Below are positions 13,916 to 26,876 of a stretch of 53,766 nt of DNA, piece by piece. Location: assembly GCF_000003605.2 (NCBI RefSeq), contig NW_003142304.1, positions 219,760 to 273,525 on the forward strand. The letters run 5' to 3'. The translations under genes were made by a program, and so were the position numbers. The number at the start of each line of letters is the position of its first letter. The stretch's first letter is position 1. The stretch is from Saccoglossus kowalevskii. Lineage: Eukaryota > Hemichordata > Enteropneusta > Harrimaniidae. Under the pieces are notes generated by a model. That model searched no databases. It saw only the letters and a program-made list of their open reading frames with translations, and was not told the DNA's origin.

Positions 13916-13988
13916 TTAAAGGGCGGCAGTCGTCGTGCCGCGTCCTGTTCGATATAGAACTCATAGCGACGTATACAACGCGTGTAAA
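13916..13988 (-). mobile_element. Family-1 MITE, half copy
   Basis: Reverse-strand copy of the right half only, from TTAAAGGGCGGCAGTCGTCG through the CTCATAGCGACGTATACAAC block. It stops abruptly at CGTGTAAA where another dispersed repeat begins, so the left half was deleted or overwritten. Confidence 0.65.
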
Positions 13989-14690
13989 CACTTTTAATTA
14001 TTCCAAAAGTACAGGCAACTACTAGTATAACCGACCGAGCGTTCGCAGGCAAACCCGTGACACAAACAACCTCTTCAAGTTCACCAATCATCTTCATAGG
14101 TCATCTTGATTCGACCTAATAAACAAATGAGAAATAATTAAATCCATTCAAAAGTGTCACGTAATGATTAAAAAAATAGCCTAGTTTTTCGAGTGTTTTC
14201 CAAGTACGAAATAATTTGTAGAGAAAATTTGTTCGAGTAAGTGGTATATTTAGAACAATTCCCATGTTGAAGCATTATTTCATAAAAAATTTGTATTCAC
14301 CCAAAATTTTATAATTCGTGACATTAAATGTTATTTTTTTCACCATATGTAAATTTGAGGTATGATGAGATTTTTTTCTAAAAACCAATCATGGCCCAAA
14401 TGTCATTAATTTTGTGGACCCGTGTTTTGTTGGAAAAGTAGTTCGGTGACTATATAATTTTGTCTGAAAAAATAAAACCACATTGTAAAAGTAAAAAAAA
14501 AATGTTCAGTCTTTACTAGTAGCCAAAAGTGGAGAGTATTCGGTATTTTGTTAGCATGTTTAAATATGTGTATGCATCTTGAAAGAAACAGCGTTGATTT
14601 GGCAGTTAACGTAGCAGTATTCGCTTGACGCAATAATGAAAATATTAGTGCGCGTGCGCTTCAAATTAGGCGCATTCGCATATTAAATTG
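13983..14690. repeat. Dispersed repeat, family 3
   Basis: The part from 14320 to 14670 shares ordered blocks with 17085-17430: GTGACA and TTTTTTCACCATATGTAA, ATTTGAGGTATGATGA, AAACCAATCATGGC, GTTTTGT, AATAAAACC, TTGTAAA, TACTAGTAGCC, AGTATTCG and CGTGCGCTTC. No protein-coding signal is seen. Probably an old non-autonomous element. Confidence 0.5.
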
Positions 14691-15460
14691 TTTCATTGAT
14701 CGAATACTGTCATGTTTGTAGCGTATTTGTCTGGATTTCGAGATGGAATGTTATCGATAGTTATCGGATTATAGGTCATTCGAATTATCGTTAATGGTAG
14801 ACATTGATTGAACAGTGTGCAGTGTGGTGTGTCGCGGGATCATATTGTACATGGCGATGATACCACATAGCAAGGTATACTAGTAATTGAGTAATCGTGC
14901 ACATTGCACAGCAAGGCTCCATTAGGTTTGTATCCCTAATATCACATCCGGGTCCAAGGGTCCGGGTATCGGGTGTAAAACCGAGAATTGCGATGAAGAT
15001 GAATGTGGTTGTTGACGCTAAATTGTACCGTGCAATTTGTGACAGCACACATTGTTATTCAAGTATCTGGCGTGCATTCAACCAATTTAGAACGTTTCAG
15101 TATGTCGGGGGAATTTAGAAAATAAGTATTATTCTGCGATATCGCGGTTCCGGACATTTGAGTTCAGGTACTATGCGGTTCTAAGAACACGGAGTTACAG
15201 CCTGTTCCGTAGTCTCTTTGGCTACTCTGTGTGTTCCTCGTCTTGTAAACAGAAATTGGCACCAAATAAAGCCAAAACTAGGACATCATGTCGGAACATG
15301 TGTGTGTGTGTGATGACACACTCCGACACAAGCCACGTAATACCCTTACTTTGTGATAAGGGACCCGTAATGATGCATTGTTCCGGTCCCCGCTAACTGT
15401 TAAATTGCAACCTCTTGAAAAATACCTTGACTCTCCCATTTTAATGCAGCACTTCCGTAA

Positions 15461-15515
15461 CACCGCGTCGTGTTCGCTGTGGGTCCCATGCGACGTACAC
15501 AGCGCGTGTAATAAC
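15461..15515 (-). mobile_element. Eroded family-1 MITE core
   Basis: CCGCGTCGTGTTCG, GGGTCCCATGCGACGTA and CAGCGCGTGTAA align in order with the reverse complement of the family-1 right half, with scattered mismatches. The ends are lost. Confidence 0.45.
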
Positions 15516-16411
15516 ATCAAACACGCGCTACACGACTATTTTGGCGCTTTCAGGACCCCGGTTAAAAATTAACTATTACAGACTATCGATAATTCATCTG
15601 ACAAGTAAAATTGTCTGTATTAATAGTTATTTATGTATCATAGACGTGACTGCATCAACATTACACTCCTTGATGACCAGTACTTAATAACATACCGTAC
15701 AATTGCTAAGATGAGTATTTCGAACGCGTACTGTTGCCATCAACATGCCGTGTGCTTGCCCCGTGGTGATAGCTGTCTGGGGTTTGGAAAATTGCAATGC
15801 ACTGAATGGCAATATGCCGCTGATCGCTTTCTTTATTCTATTGATGGGAATTATTCAAGGTGGTCGCAAGCATGATAACACCGTGACGTGTTTTAGTCAG
15901 TATTGTAAATCGTGAATAAAAAGAAACATTTGAATCGAGTTTGAACCAGATTGGAAAATGTGTGCGTCAGGGAGAACGATAAGGTGAAAGTAGATATTGC
16001 GTAGTAAAACCTGAATTCATAAAGTAGAAGAGGCGGGGAGCTCAGTCGCATTTTAGGTGGATACAGTCCGAGCTTAAAGACACGGATTGAATACTTTGTT
16101 GTATTGTCGCTGACTAGTGTATTATTCTCTGTCCATTTCGCTCCAAGCTCGACATCTCACTCAACAGTATAAAATTCAGAGTTGCTGCCCAGACCACCAA
16201 ATATGTGAGTTTGGGGCATGCGCCCTCTCTGATGGGAGACGATGATAACTGCCGTTCCCGTGTACTGTTTCGGCTCTGGGTGTTCAATCCCGGGGACGAG
16301 TGACAACTGTCTAAATAGTGTTCTGGGTCTATAATTACGTTTGTTGCCCGTTGATCTGCTAAGGAGTCAAATAATTACATTAAATTGGTGTTATTTACCC
16401 AAAGTCAATTC

Positions 16412-16572
16412 TTAAAGGGGGTCGTTATCTGCGCATTCGTCAGATGGCCTTAGCGTGCCATTGTTTACAAACAAGCGTCTACCTATGAGCCTTTGCGTTT
16501 TTGACGTGTGTTGTTATCGTCGCTTGGAACTCAATTCCCGCGCGTGCGCAAGTGACGACCCTCCCACTTTAA
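16412..16572 (+). mobile_element. Family-2 TTAA-ended MITE
   Basis: Runs from TTAAAGGGGGTCGTTATCTG to CAAGTGACGACC and CTCCCACTTTAA. It contains the family-2 interior: TTGTTTACAAACAAGCGTCT, ATGAGCCTTTGCG and CTCAATTCCCGCGCGTGCGC. Confidence 0.75.
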
Positions 16573-16814
16573 ATGACTACAGTCGTTGCTCCACATAGGG
16601 ACTCGTTTGCATACACATGATGAATGGCGTAAGTGTAGCATGCTGTTGTTAGGACGCGACGCGACTGGACCCGTGACTATATCTGACGCATCATTTCTAC
16701 ACGTCACAGACTAGTAGCGCCGCGTGAATTATTCATAGTAACACATCAAAGCTGTGAGTGACTGCGAATAAACTCCGAGAAACAATAATTAATGACCATA
16801 CTGTGATCTTTAGC

Positions 16815-16849
16815 ATGAACAATCAATTGTATATTGAACAGTTGAGAGG
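16815..16849 (+). other. Candidate start exon (weak)
   Basis: An ATG opens 11 codons plus 2 bases (MNNQLYIEQLRG) and ends at GAGAGG|GTAAGTAT, one of the best donors in the window. The exiting phase does not match the exon at 31398 directly, so another exon or another transcript would be needed. Confidence 0.15.
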
Positions 16850-16989
16850 GTAAGTATTTTACCATCGCCGCCCTGCACCATTGTTGCTTTCAAGTTACCG
16901 ATTATTTGCTTGATGAACCGCACTCTCGCCACTATTATTTCCGGGGGTACCGAGACCGTGTTTTCATTAAAGATGGATGAAAAGCGGAA

Positions 16990-17430
16990 TCAGACTATGT
17001 TACATGTACAGCGTTTGGAATAATCAAAAAAGCTTATTGTACGTCGAAACCTCCGATCAAGTGTTCAGAATTTAACAATTCGTGACAAATTGACTTTTTC
17101 GTCACATGTAACCGAATTTGAGATATGATGATGTCATTTCATCATATAAACCAATGGCTCAAAGATCAACAATTTCGTCGATTCTTGGCAAGTGTTTTGT
17201 AACATGTTCCATATCGAAAACCACGCAGCGCGACGACCACTACCCTTTGATAGTTCTGCGAACGCCAGCATAGAATAAAACCGTATTGTAAAGGAATCCT
17301 GACGATCTGTTTTTTTTGGTGGCAACTAGTATTTTTGTACATACACCTTGATAGAAACATCGTTGTTTAGGTAGTATTCGTTTCCATGTAATGAAGAGTA
17401 ATGATACACGTGCGCTTCGGAATTTATTAT
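16990..17430. repeat. Dispersed repeat, family 3, second copy
   Basis: Shares the ordered blocks listed for 13983-14690 (for example TTTGAGATATGATGATG, ATAAACCAATGGC, AATAAAACCGTATTGTAAA, ACACGTGCGCTTCGG). It contains the family-1 fragment at 17208-17250 as an extra insertion. Confidence 0.5.
17208..17250 (+). mobile_element. Family-1 MITE, terminal fragment
   Basis: Only the right end remains: TCCATATCGAAAAC, then GCGCGACGACCACTACCC and TTTGA. It sits inside the older dispersed repeat at 16990-17430 and is absent from the matching place in the copy near 14.4 kb, which indicates nested insertion. Confidence 0.5.
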
Positions 17431-17457
17431 AACGTACATGTTATTATTGTACATCTG

Positions 17458-17797
17458 TCACCGTAACGCCATAAGTTACAGCGTGCCGTAGTTTTGCGGT
17501 ATTGCACTGGATATTTTCATCCTACCGTATTAGGAAACGCGAATACCAAATATTGAGCGATTACGCGCGTAAGCGTCCTCCAACAGGGTTTGACCGAACC
17601 CACACAAAGAAGTTCGCTAAATCTGTTCTTAGACTAAACGTTTTGGATTTCGGCATTCCCATGATGTATTCCTGGGAGGAAAAGATGCATAATAATACTA
17701 GTAACTAAAGGTTATTACGAGGATACTGCAAATGCACGTCGGTCGATACTGTCGCTGTACTGTCTTCGTTCATACTTTGCAGTATCCTCGTAATAAC
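17458..17797 (+). mobile_element. Inverted-repeat element with perfect 22-base terminal foldback
   Basis: The body (17458-17710) includes ACGCCATAAGTTACAGCGTG, TATTAGGAAACGCG and GATTACGCGCGTAAGCG. It is followed by a perfect 22/22 inverted repeat, arms 17711-17732 and 17776-17797 (GTTATTACGAGGATACTGCA and its complement), around a 43-base loop. The body recurs reversed at 19643-19855. A 68-codon open frame inside is not recognisable. Confidence 0.6.
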
Positions 17798-19576
17798 GCG
17801 TGCACATTTTGCGGCTTGTATCAATTATTTAAACATCGTCAAATAAAACAAAAGTTGAAACATAGAGCAGGCGAAGAAACCATGGAACAGGGCATGCCTC
17901 CCGAGCTCTGGTGCATGCTTAAACTGCCAAGATCTGTGATATTGCCAAATACTCCTTGTTTGACAACTTCCTTAATAATATCTCATTAATAACTATCATA
18001 ATTTTGTTTTACAGATTTTACTGGTGTGTTATCAAAAATTATTACTAAAATGCTGATTATTGGGTTTGCAATTCGAATATCTTCACTTTGCTTTTTCATG
18101 GTGCCGTAACCAACTGGATATCAGAAAATATGTAATATTAATGTGTACAACTCGTTTCACGTTATTGATATTCAAGGTGCAAATGATCTGAAACAAACTC
18201 ACTACTTTGAACTGATTTTTGAATACAGTTGAAACTTCCCCCAACTCAATAGATTTGTTATTACCATGGATAGTGCTAAGCGTCGTTAGTTTTTCCCCAT
18301 TCCCGGGTTACAAGAACCTTTCTGTGTGAAACCAAGAGGTTAAGGGGTGACTAAGCACGTCTATGCCGTAAAGCGTTTTAAGTAGCCGGCGTAAAGTGTC
18401 AGTGATTAGGTCCCGTTCATTCGCCCTTATTGGTGAGCATGTCACGTTCCTAAGTGAATCTGCTGGGCCGGACACCTGCATCATATCACAACCGGCCATT
18501 AAAGTATATGCAAATTGACGTAGGGGATTGCGTATGTCTCTTTCTTCGCTAATTCGATTTGACTAGCAATATTGCTTGCATTCCCAAACAACAACTTAAT
18601 GGATGCATGTTCTAATACTGTCTAGTTACGTCGAGCATACATAATCTTCCGACTCAGTGTTTGCGGCATTGCGTTCTAGGTAAATGTGGAAATTGATTTT
18701 GAATATCGTAGCAATTTTCTAAGTCACACCTGAATAATTCTACTTCTCAGCAAATAGTAAAAGCAGGTGGATTGGACTAGGTTCACTGAGCATCTGGATT
18801 TGTGTTCTTGTTACTATGGTTACAAATGAATAATGGATGTATTTTATTCGTATTTTGGTTGATCTGCACAGCTGACCGAAACTTGGAAATATTGTGTTGG
18901 CCTCGCGCGAAATGTGCATACGATTTTAAATCACTGATACGTACGATTCATTAAAAGCACGTGTGCAGAGGCTTTCGTTCATATTTAAGAGACTCAAAAG
19001 CATGCATAACTAGGTGGGCTGACGAGCTTGTCTATTTTTATTTTTATCCAAATTCAAATCGATATAATTTACATAAAATATAATGTAAAATGGAACTACG
19101 TCATAATACGTCAAATGTATTTCACCATGAACTGAATGTATTCAAAATCTAGCCATAATCAGTTTGTGAGTCGTGACCTTTGACCGAGTTTTTCTCATAC
19201 GAGGTGTGTTCAATTAGCAGCTTCTTGGGTAAATGGATTCAATTAATTCTAATTCGCCTCACGTACCTAGCCCCATTATGCTTACAATTCGAAGACGATT
19301 CATAAGATTCAGGTCTAAGTGAGCGCAAATGATTCAGAAAATGTGTTGGACATACATAATGTTCAACACCTTTATCAATAGACGATTTGTGGGTTGTTAA
19401 AGGTGTGCGTGGCATGGCTTGTTCGAAGTTCGAACTTGACGCATACCATCAACGGCTCATACCCAAATTTACATAAAGCTACCACACCTAATCCAGAAGT
19501 TTGCTGTAGGTAGTCGAATATATACCTAAAAAATCTTGGCGTTAAGGCAAATTGTGGACACACACAAATATATAGC

Positions 19577-19860
19577 TGCGCGTCGGTCGATACTCCCGCT
19601 GTACTGTCTTCGTGCATACTTTTCAGTATCCTCGTAATAACCTTATTATACATCTTTCCCCCCAAGGATACATCATGGTATGTCGAAATCTAAAAAAGTT
19701 TAGAACAGATTTAGCGAACTTCTACGCTTACGCGCGTAATCGTTCCATATTTGGTATTCGCATTTCCTAATATGGTAGGATGCAAATACACAGTGCAATA
19801 CCGCAAAATTACGGCATGCTGTAACTTATGGCGTTAGGGATACAAATGTATAATAATAGT
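19577..19860 (-). mobile_element. Second copy of the 17.5-kb element, reversed and lacking one arm
   Basis: The body matches the complement of 17458-17710 (AACAGATTTAGCGAACTTCT, CTTACGCGCGTAATCG, TTTGGTATTCGC, CTGTAACTTATGGCGTTA). One arm (TTTTCAGTATCCTCGTAATA) and the loop (CGTCGGTCGATACT, GTACTGTCTTCGT) precede it. The outer arm is absent and the loop orientation is opposite to that expected from the body. Confidence 0.6.
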
Positions 19861-20595
19861 ATATATTATTCAATCAATTTAGACGATCGTACAATTCCAC
19901 GCGAAAATCCAATTCACGAAGATACTGTCGCGTGAGCTGGATCGATGAGATCATGTTAGTGAGATCCAAATGTCTCGTGTGCTCTACACCCAGAGGACGT
20001 CGCCTCATCCGACGTCACGTGACTACCACATGTTAACAAAAGAGCAATAATTGTCCGTTTTTCAAGCGTGGAAATCCATTAGCAAAATAAATTGAACGTC
20101 GTTTGTAGGAATGTAGTTTATTGTCCTGTTTGCATTTCCATTCTGTAGATACCGAGTTACACGTGTGAGCATCATTATATGTTTTACTATGGAACTCTTG
20201 TCTGTATCGTGTTGATATAACATCTGTTGGCGTGTAAAGAATAAACCATTAAGACGAGGGATGGGAGGGGTAATTCACTCAGTACCTGTATGGTCATTGT
20301 TTTATTTTTATAAATCAACACTTTGTTACTGTTGATATGCAGGTTTGTGATTCTTAATGACATCAGTAGATATTTTGTTCATATGTAAATTAGATGAGAT
20401 GAGCAATACATTTGTAATCTGCGACATGTTAATTGTGAATTTCAACGCCCCCCTAATCAGTGCGCTTTGTGTGATTTTTCAAACATGCCCGGGCCAACAT
20501 AATGGTGTACATGCAATTTTTTTTTTATCTGTTCATGCTTTTTGTTTTAATCATTTATTAATTTATTCAAATTAATGTAACCGATTTGAATTAAG

Positions 20596-20644
20596 ATGGC
20601 TGACTGGTGGCCATTCTATATTATTCACGTTTGTTCAAATAATG
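20596..20644 (+). other. Candidate start exon (weak)
   Basis: The ATG has good initiation context (TTAAGATGGCTG), and 16 codons (MADWWPFYIIHVCSNN) run to a GTATGT donor. No homology is recognised and the peptide is short, so this may be chance. Confidence 0.12.
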
Positions 20645-20873
20645 GTATGTACATTAATTTGTGTGTGTCGTAACCATTTTTCAGCTTTGAAAAAAAATCT
20701 GCTGTATTGAAAAAACACACACAGGTGGGTTACAAATTAGACCACTGATATCAGGAACAAACACTTGGATAAGTGGACAGGTAATCAACACCAACATTTG
20801 AGTATGTAAATTTTATGAAACGAATAAGACAAAAGAAAAAATCGCGATGTGTGCAATATGTTCATAGCATAAT

Positions 20874-20983
20874 CAACGTCACATGATGTGTATAGCAACG
20901 TCACATGATGTGTATAGCAACGTCACATGATGTGTATAGCAACGTCACATGATGTGTATAGCAACGTCACATGATGTGTATAG
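20874..20983. repeat. 22-base tandem repeat, five identical units
   Basis: CAACGTCACATGATGTGTAT plus AG repeats exactly at 20874, 20896, 20918, 20940 and 20962. Each unit holds the symmetric site CACATGATGTG. The lack of divergence points to recent expansion. Confidence 0.9.
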
Positions 20984-21896
20984 CATCCATGTTATATCAA
21001 GTAGGTTTACATGACATTACCCTAGATTCTGAGTGTTTTTCGAAATATCTAGATAAATCTTCAGCAGTGTCATCATCGATCTTTTTTCCACGAAGCAGAC
21101 CCTCTTCTCAACATGATATGGGCTGAGCTTGTTTACGAAAGACATCGATACCCTGTTCAATTAATTCCCGCATCCAAACAAGCACGTAACTTCTGAGATA
21201 ATCCTGCAGCTTTTGCCAAAGACATTTAAATCACCCATTTCTTAATCTTCTGACAGGGATTTTTAATAACGACACATACACTGCTCAATGTATCAGGTGC
21301 ATATGGTTTACCGCACATACTACTAACGTCCATGACGAAATAACTCATCGAAACGACCAATGAATCAATGTCAATACAACCTTGCAGATCAGCAGCGTGA
21401 CAGCTCAATCTACTAGTAGTTACGCTCCTCGCGCGCAACTCCAAACATATATAAGTTTGTGATACATTTTAACAACAACAGCAATAACGAAGTACCTGGT
21501 TATTGCAGCAAAGCTCCACAAGAGTAACTAAATACTTTCTAAGCATCGAATTCAACGCAAGATTATGTCACAATATATTTATAGTTGGTTTGTTGTATAT
21601 TAAGTCGCATAATACCTCGCCTCGGGCTTGTGTGTCTTATGTTCCGAGGCTACAGGGCATTATTCTGTACATATTATTATTTGTCTGGGAGCGTGTCGCC
21701 AACTGGATCACTTGATTATTCTTAGTGTCTGAATTAAGAGTATTTCGTCTCAGGAATATGGAGTATTACATTTTTTTGCTCCTTGCAATAAAGTGCACTC
21801 ATGAAGCATAAAGTCTGTCAAGTTGATGTCATTGTTAAGATGGGTTAGATAGATATGTTAGAAGAAAAGTATACAATAACGATGCCATACTACATA

Positions 21897-22061
21897 TTAA
21901 AGCGAGAGGGTCGTCACCTGCGCACGCGTGGGAATTGAGTCCCAATTGACGATAACAACACACACTAAAAACGCAAAGGCTCATGGACAGACGCTTGTTT
22001 GTAAACCATGACACGCTATGACCATATGACGCATGCGTAGGTGGCGACTCCCCCGCTTTAA
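21897..22061 (-). mobile_element. Family-2 MITE copy
   Basis: Reverse orientation, from TTAAAGCGAGAGGGTCGTCA to CTCCCCCGCTTTAA. TTAA flanks both sides and the interior blocks are all present. Confidence 0.77.
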
Positions 22062-25057
22062 ACGAATGGACTGACAGAATATTTCAGACAGATATATAAT
22101 AGTAACAATAAATAATACCAAAATACAATTCCCGCTGGTTGGGGCTAACCATAAGGCGAGTAACATGGCGCATGTCGTTAACATACCATATCAGAATCGT
22201 AAATTTGCATATGACGCGAACCATTTTCCTGGGGGGCGCATACTCACAACATAAGCGAATCTACCGAACGATGTCCAGGCTTTCACTCCCAAGCTGTATT
22301 ATAGTTATAATGATCAAAACCGATAGTTTAACGCATCATTGGAGACGGATTGTCTTCAATAGTTCGATAAAAGATATGTTATGCATCGGCGATGAACGGT
22401 AACAGTTCGCCCACCATTTCCTATCTTCTGCATAAATCCGACAAACATGATTTAACTGTTACGCAGATTTGTCCACGAATTGATACTGATCTTAAAAACG
22501 TTTCATCGGTGATAAATTGGAGATGTAATGCTTTCAGACTTTGATAACTTTACAGTAAATGCGTCCCTTTTATGCTGTCAATAATATATTCAATGTCATT
22601 TATTTACACATTCAATAGATTTTTTTCCGTGTGTCGAGTATTAAAATCTATTAATTAAACGTCAGTCAATCGCTAACGACTGTCATGCATGATTCCTCAC
22701 CGTGACAGCCAACGTTTGGTTTTGCCTGTGCCATAATGCATGAAATGTTAATTTCTGAGCATGTAGGGTTCAGATATTGAACTACTTATATATTTTTGTA
22801 CTTATATATTAAGCTTAGGACTTAATGAACATTGAGCTCGGCACATGGAAATGTTCGGGCATCTTGGATCTGTAGTGCTGGATACAATAATAGTTGGAAG
22901 CGGAAACACCCCATTGGATGTTTGTCCCCAGTTCATTCATAAACCCTAACCATCTTTATTTGTCAAGGAAAATAATTTGATTTGGGGAAACAGAGCTAAA
23001 CAACACGTACGACGGGAGGGAATACATCCGAAATGTTTTCTCGGGGTTTCGATTTGAATTCATCACTGTTTAAAAAGAGATACAAAGATGGTGTCAGTAA
23101 ATACGTGTCAAATACATGGTGGATTTCATGTGAACAGCAGAAAACAGTGCCGCAAAGGCGTGAAAGAAACAATCGGTTGTATAAAACAATATCCCAGGAA
23201 CAAATTACAAATATTTACTTATTTTGTTGATAGGTTTTACTTGATTGTTAGTTGGTTATTTTCAAGAAACCATGCTCGCTTTTGCAAAACCACGCCCGAA
23301 TACCCTGGACGACCTGGACAAATATTTTTATTTTATTTATTAATTATAAGTAGAACACTGTTTGTCTGTTGAATCGGTGAGATAATTGTGTTACCTCTGT
23401 TGAATTTTGTACGTAAAGCTTCAGCACAATACGATTACACTTTGCAGTTTATGCTTGAGTGGGTTCGCAGATCATTGATGAATTGAAATCTGTTGGTGAC
23501 GTGTGCGAAAAAAAGCGTCGTCGTCGGCTCAGTGGGTTACTTCATGTCAGACACGCTGAACTTTGACCTCACGCACTAAAGACGCTGTAGCAATAACATT
23601 AGACTACCATTCGATTAACGGCGACAATAAAGGAAGCTCGTCAGCTGGAAATCTCACGTCATTACTAGCTGGACTAGTCATTTCCGTCCATCAAGTACAC
23701 AACCACGAACGTAAGTCATTGATATATAATTAGTTTGTATGCGAAAGAGATTTGAGTCTGACAAAATAATTGAAGAAATCAAATGAACTATTCTATCTTG
23801 TTCCCAATTTAACCCTTTGCAATTTTTCCCGCCGACAATTTGATTTAACATTTTGTGCATTTCCATGTATTTTTTATACAACTTCTTTGTTATTTTCGAG
23901 CCTGATCCGAATCGAAATCAACTAATATTGGAAATAATGGAAATTATAGGAACATTTGGGAAATGTGAAAGAAATTAAATTAAACAATATTTTATCCCAC
24001 TATGTCGATCAAATTATACAAATTTATATTTTAACAAGGTCAACTACCATAATACCCCCTCAAACACAAACGGACTAATAGTGTCATTTATGTCCTCTCT
24101 TATCTATTTGTTCGTGTTTTTCATTCAATTACTTAACGAGTGCATATAATATATCTAGTGTTTTGCTTCCATATATGGCGGTAATTTGCATTTTTTCCCA
24201 CTATACATTGCAAAAAATTGACCACCGATACACCTTCTCTGGTAATGTTTAACTTGACATTTTGGAATTACGTGGTGGTAAATAGACAAAAAATGCGCCA
24301 AAAGAGTAAAACTGTCAGGATTTCGCGATGTTTCAAAATATATAACTTTCAATGTTGCGATGTGAAAGATAGATGTTTGGAGGAGGATTTTAGTGAATAT
24401 TGGACGACTGACAACGAACGAGGGTGAACAAACATGGCGGATTTGTTAACGTACTCAGACTTAAATATCACATGACAACGAAACCGCAACTGTTCTATTG
24501 AAGAAAATTGAATCAGCATAAACGTGACATAAACCGGGTACATAAACAATATTAGCCACTGACAATGTCGACATTTTCAACTCACAGTTAATGAAGAAAT
24601 GTTAGAATCGGCCACAGGGAGAAAACATTCATTACAACAGGTTAATTATGATTAAGTGCATGGGCGAGTTACTGTTGCCCGGAGGTCTATAACCTTCTGA
24701 AAAAAAAATGATGGTTTCAAAAGCTTGTTCTGGTTTTTACGACTATAAACTGCAGTATAACCATTTACGATACATGCCATATTGATTCGAATGGCTCATT
24801 CTACGTTGAGTTATCTGAATTGCTACTTGCCGATTTATACTGTACAACCTGTTGCCCGAAAATAGTTAAAAATCCAAGCAGTTAACCTAGATATTTCGCC
24901 CAACAAAACAACAATTATCTATAATATACATGGATGTGGATGATGTAATTGTTAAGTCCCGCCTCTGTCTAACCTTGGAGAAAATGCGGAAAGTACATAC
25001 ATACCTTCATGTGTTTTATTCATCTACTTCAATGGGTGTCTTGGGACGAGGACGTCA

Positions 25058-25145
25058 CGTGACGCGCGTTCGGATTTGGTGTAAACAAAAAAATGTACTT
25101 TACGCGCATTGTACTATACGACGCGAGGGAACACTGGACACGACG
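25058..25145 (+). mobile_element. Eroded family-1 MITE
   Basis: GCGCGTTCGGATTT, GTAAACAAAAAAATGTACTTTACGC and GACGGG segments follow the family-1 order on the plus strand. The middle block is strongly diverged. Confidence 0.35.
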
Positions 25146-26133
25146 GGTTTCGATGACTATGTGGTTTTCCAGATTGCATTTTAATAAATTTCGGTGAAAA
25201 CTGGTTCGGTCAGAACCTCATATTTATAAACGCGTTTAAAATTCATATTAAATGTGGATCATCAAAATAGTTACGCGTTTTTTTCTTCTTTTAAGGCTGT
25301 ATACCGAAGTTTTGCCCGAATAGCAAGTTAGTGCCCATCTTCTCTGACCAGAAGGTATTGTATGTCTTATTTAATGAACCCCAAATTGTTCGGACTCAAA
25401 CTTGAGAAAACGATACAAGGAAAGACGCAGACATCGGAGGATGGGCAAATATTGCTTCAGGTAATGCAATGCGTGTTTTAATACACCTTTATCAAGAGCC
25501 GCGTTTTATTGATCTTCCGCGCATATTTGAAGATGTGACTCGTTTCTTTAAAAACACACCGCATTTACTTTCTGTTATTGGCTGTATAATATCAGGGTCG
25601 AGGAGGGGTTATCGAATAAGGAAGTACATGCTAATTCAATAACCAGGGGCGATCAGATATTTCTCATAGACAGAGACGAATCGCATGTGAAGCTATTCCC
25701 GCGTAGGTCACCGTCAATTTTCGTAATTTGTTCCTGCAAAACAACAAACGTTATACTGAATGTTTTGGCTCGGGGCAATGGTTATGATGTCCTCGTAAAC
25801 CCTGAGATTGTTACCGTATTTTTCCCCGGGGTGATGACATTTAGCCAAGTGCAGGGTACATCGATAAATTTAACGGCAAACCAAATAAAATACGATGTTT
25901 GATTTGTGAAATGAGACAACTATTATTTTGAACTCAGGTCACTTAATACGATCACTACGAGTTGGACAAGGTGTGATGTGTTGCTATAGCAACAACCTTT
26001 CTGAGGCAGCGATTGCCAATCATGGTGGGATATGCTGCACTGTTTTTTTTTTAGGAAGGGACAGGTATTAGTTTTATTCCACTTGAGTGATTTCTGCGTG
26101 TTATAGATTTGACTGTGTAATCCTTGGTCCAAT

Positions 26134-26165
26134 CATGGAAGGTACTAACGTTAGTACCTTCCATG
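26134..26165. repeat. Perfect 32-base palindrome flanked by 8-base direct repeats
   Basis: CATGGAAGGTACTAAC is followed directly by its exact complement, with no spacer. GGTCCAAT occurs at 26126-26133 and again at 26165-26172, like a target duplication around an inserted hairpin. Confidence 0.85.
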
Positions 26166-26876
26166 GTCCAATGCGTGGCTGACGGAGAGGAGGAGAGCAA
26201 ACAATGTTATCTTTGACAGAATTGAGATTAAAATTCCGTTCCTCTCGTTTGATTTGTTTTGCCGTGTGACGTATGGAATCACGTGACTGGAAACATCAGC
26301 ACAAGCACGTTATATTTAGACTGACGTATAATTCGAGTCAGATCACCTTGTTGTCGCGTCAATTTAAAGGAAAGCGGTATATTTCACTCTTTATCAGTAC
26401 ACATTCATCCGAATTTATGACGCTTGCGGATGGGCATTCGTCACATTCTATTAAGTAGAGCTCATTTTTGTAGTAAATTGTCTGTTAAATTTTATAGTCT
26501 GCATTTCGTTTTTATTTCCCGCCCTTTACTCGTGTGTGGTTCTTATCGTCTGCGCTGCCATACTGCGCCGGGGAATAGCATTCATCATTCACGACTGCTT
26601 ATTTACAAGAGTACTTTAAGTATGTGTCAAGTAATATTTTTTCACAGTACGTCATCACATATCCGCATATCTTTTCATCCTCGTCCGCAAGCTAGTTGTG
26701 CTGTAATGACTAAACTACATTTCCGGTTATATACTGAAAACGTGTATAGTTTTCCCTGGAATTGTTTTATAGTTTCAAATGTTGGCGTATTCACGAGCAG
26801 TTGACTGTGTCGTAGCGTACCGATCCATACGTTTAGTACTGGCCTATGATATTTGTGTTTACATCGTATTCCACAG

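Noticed and set aside
17502-17708. 68-codon frame inside the 17.5-kb element
   Set aside because: Not preserved in the reversed copy at 19.7 kb, which has small insertions and deletions across it.
26424-26804. 126-codon frame
   Set aside because: No recognisable domain, composition like random AT-rich DNA, no flanking splice logic.
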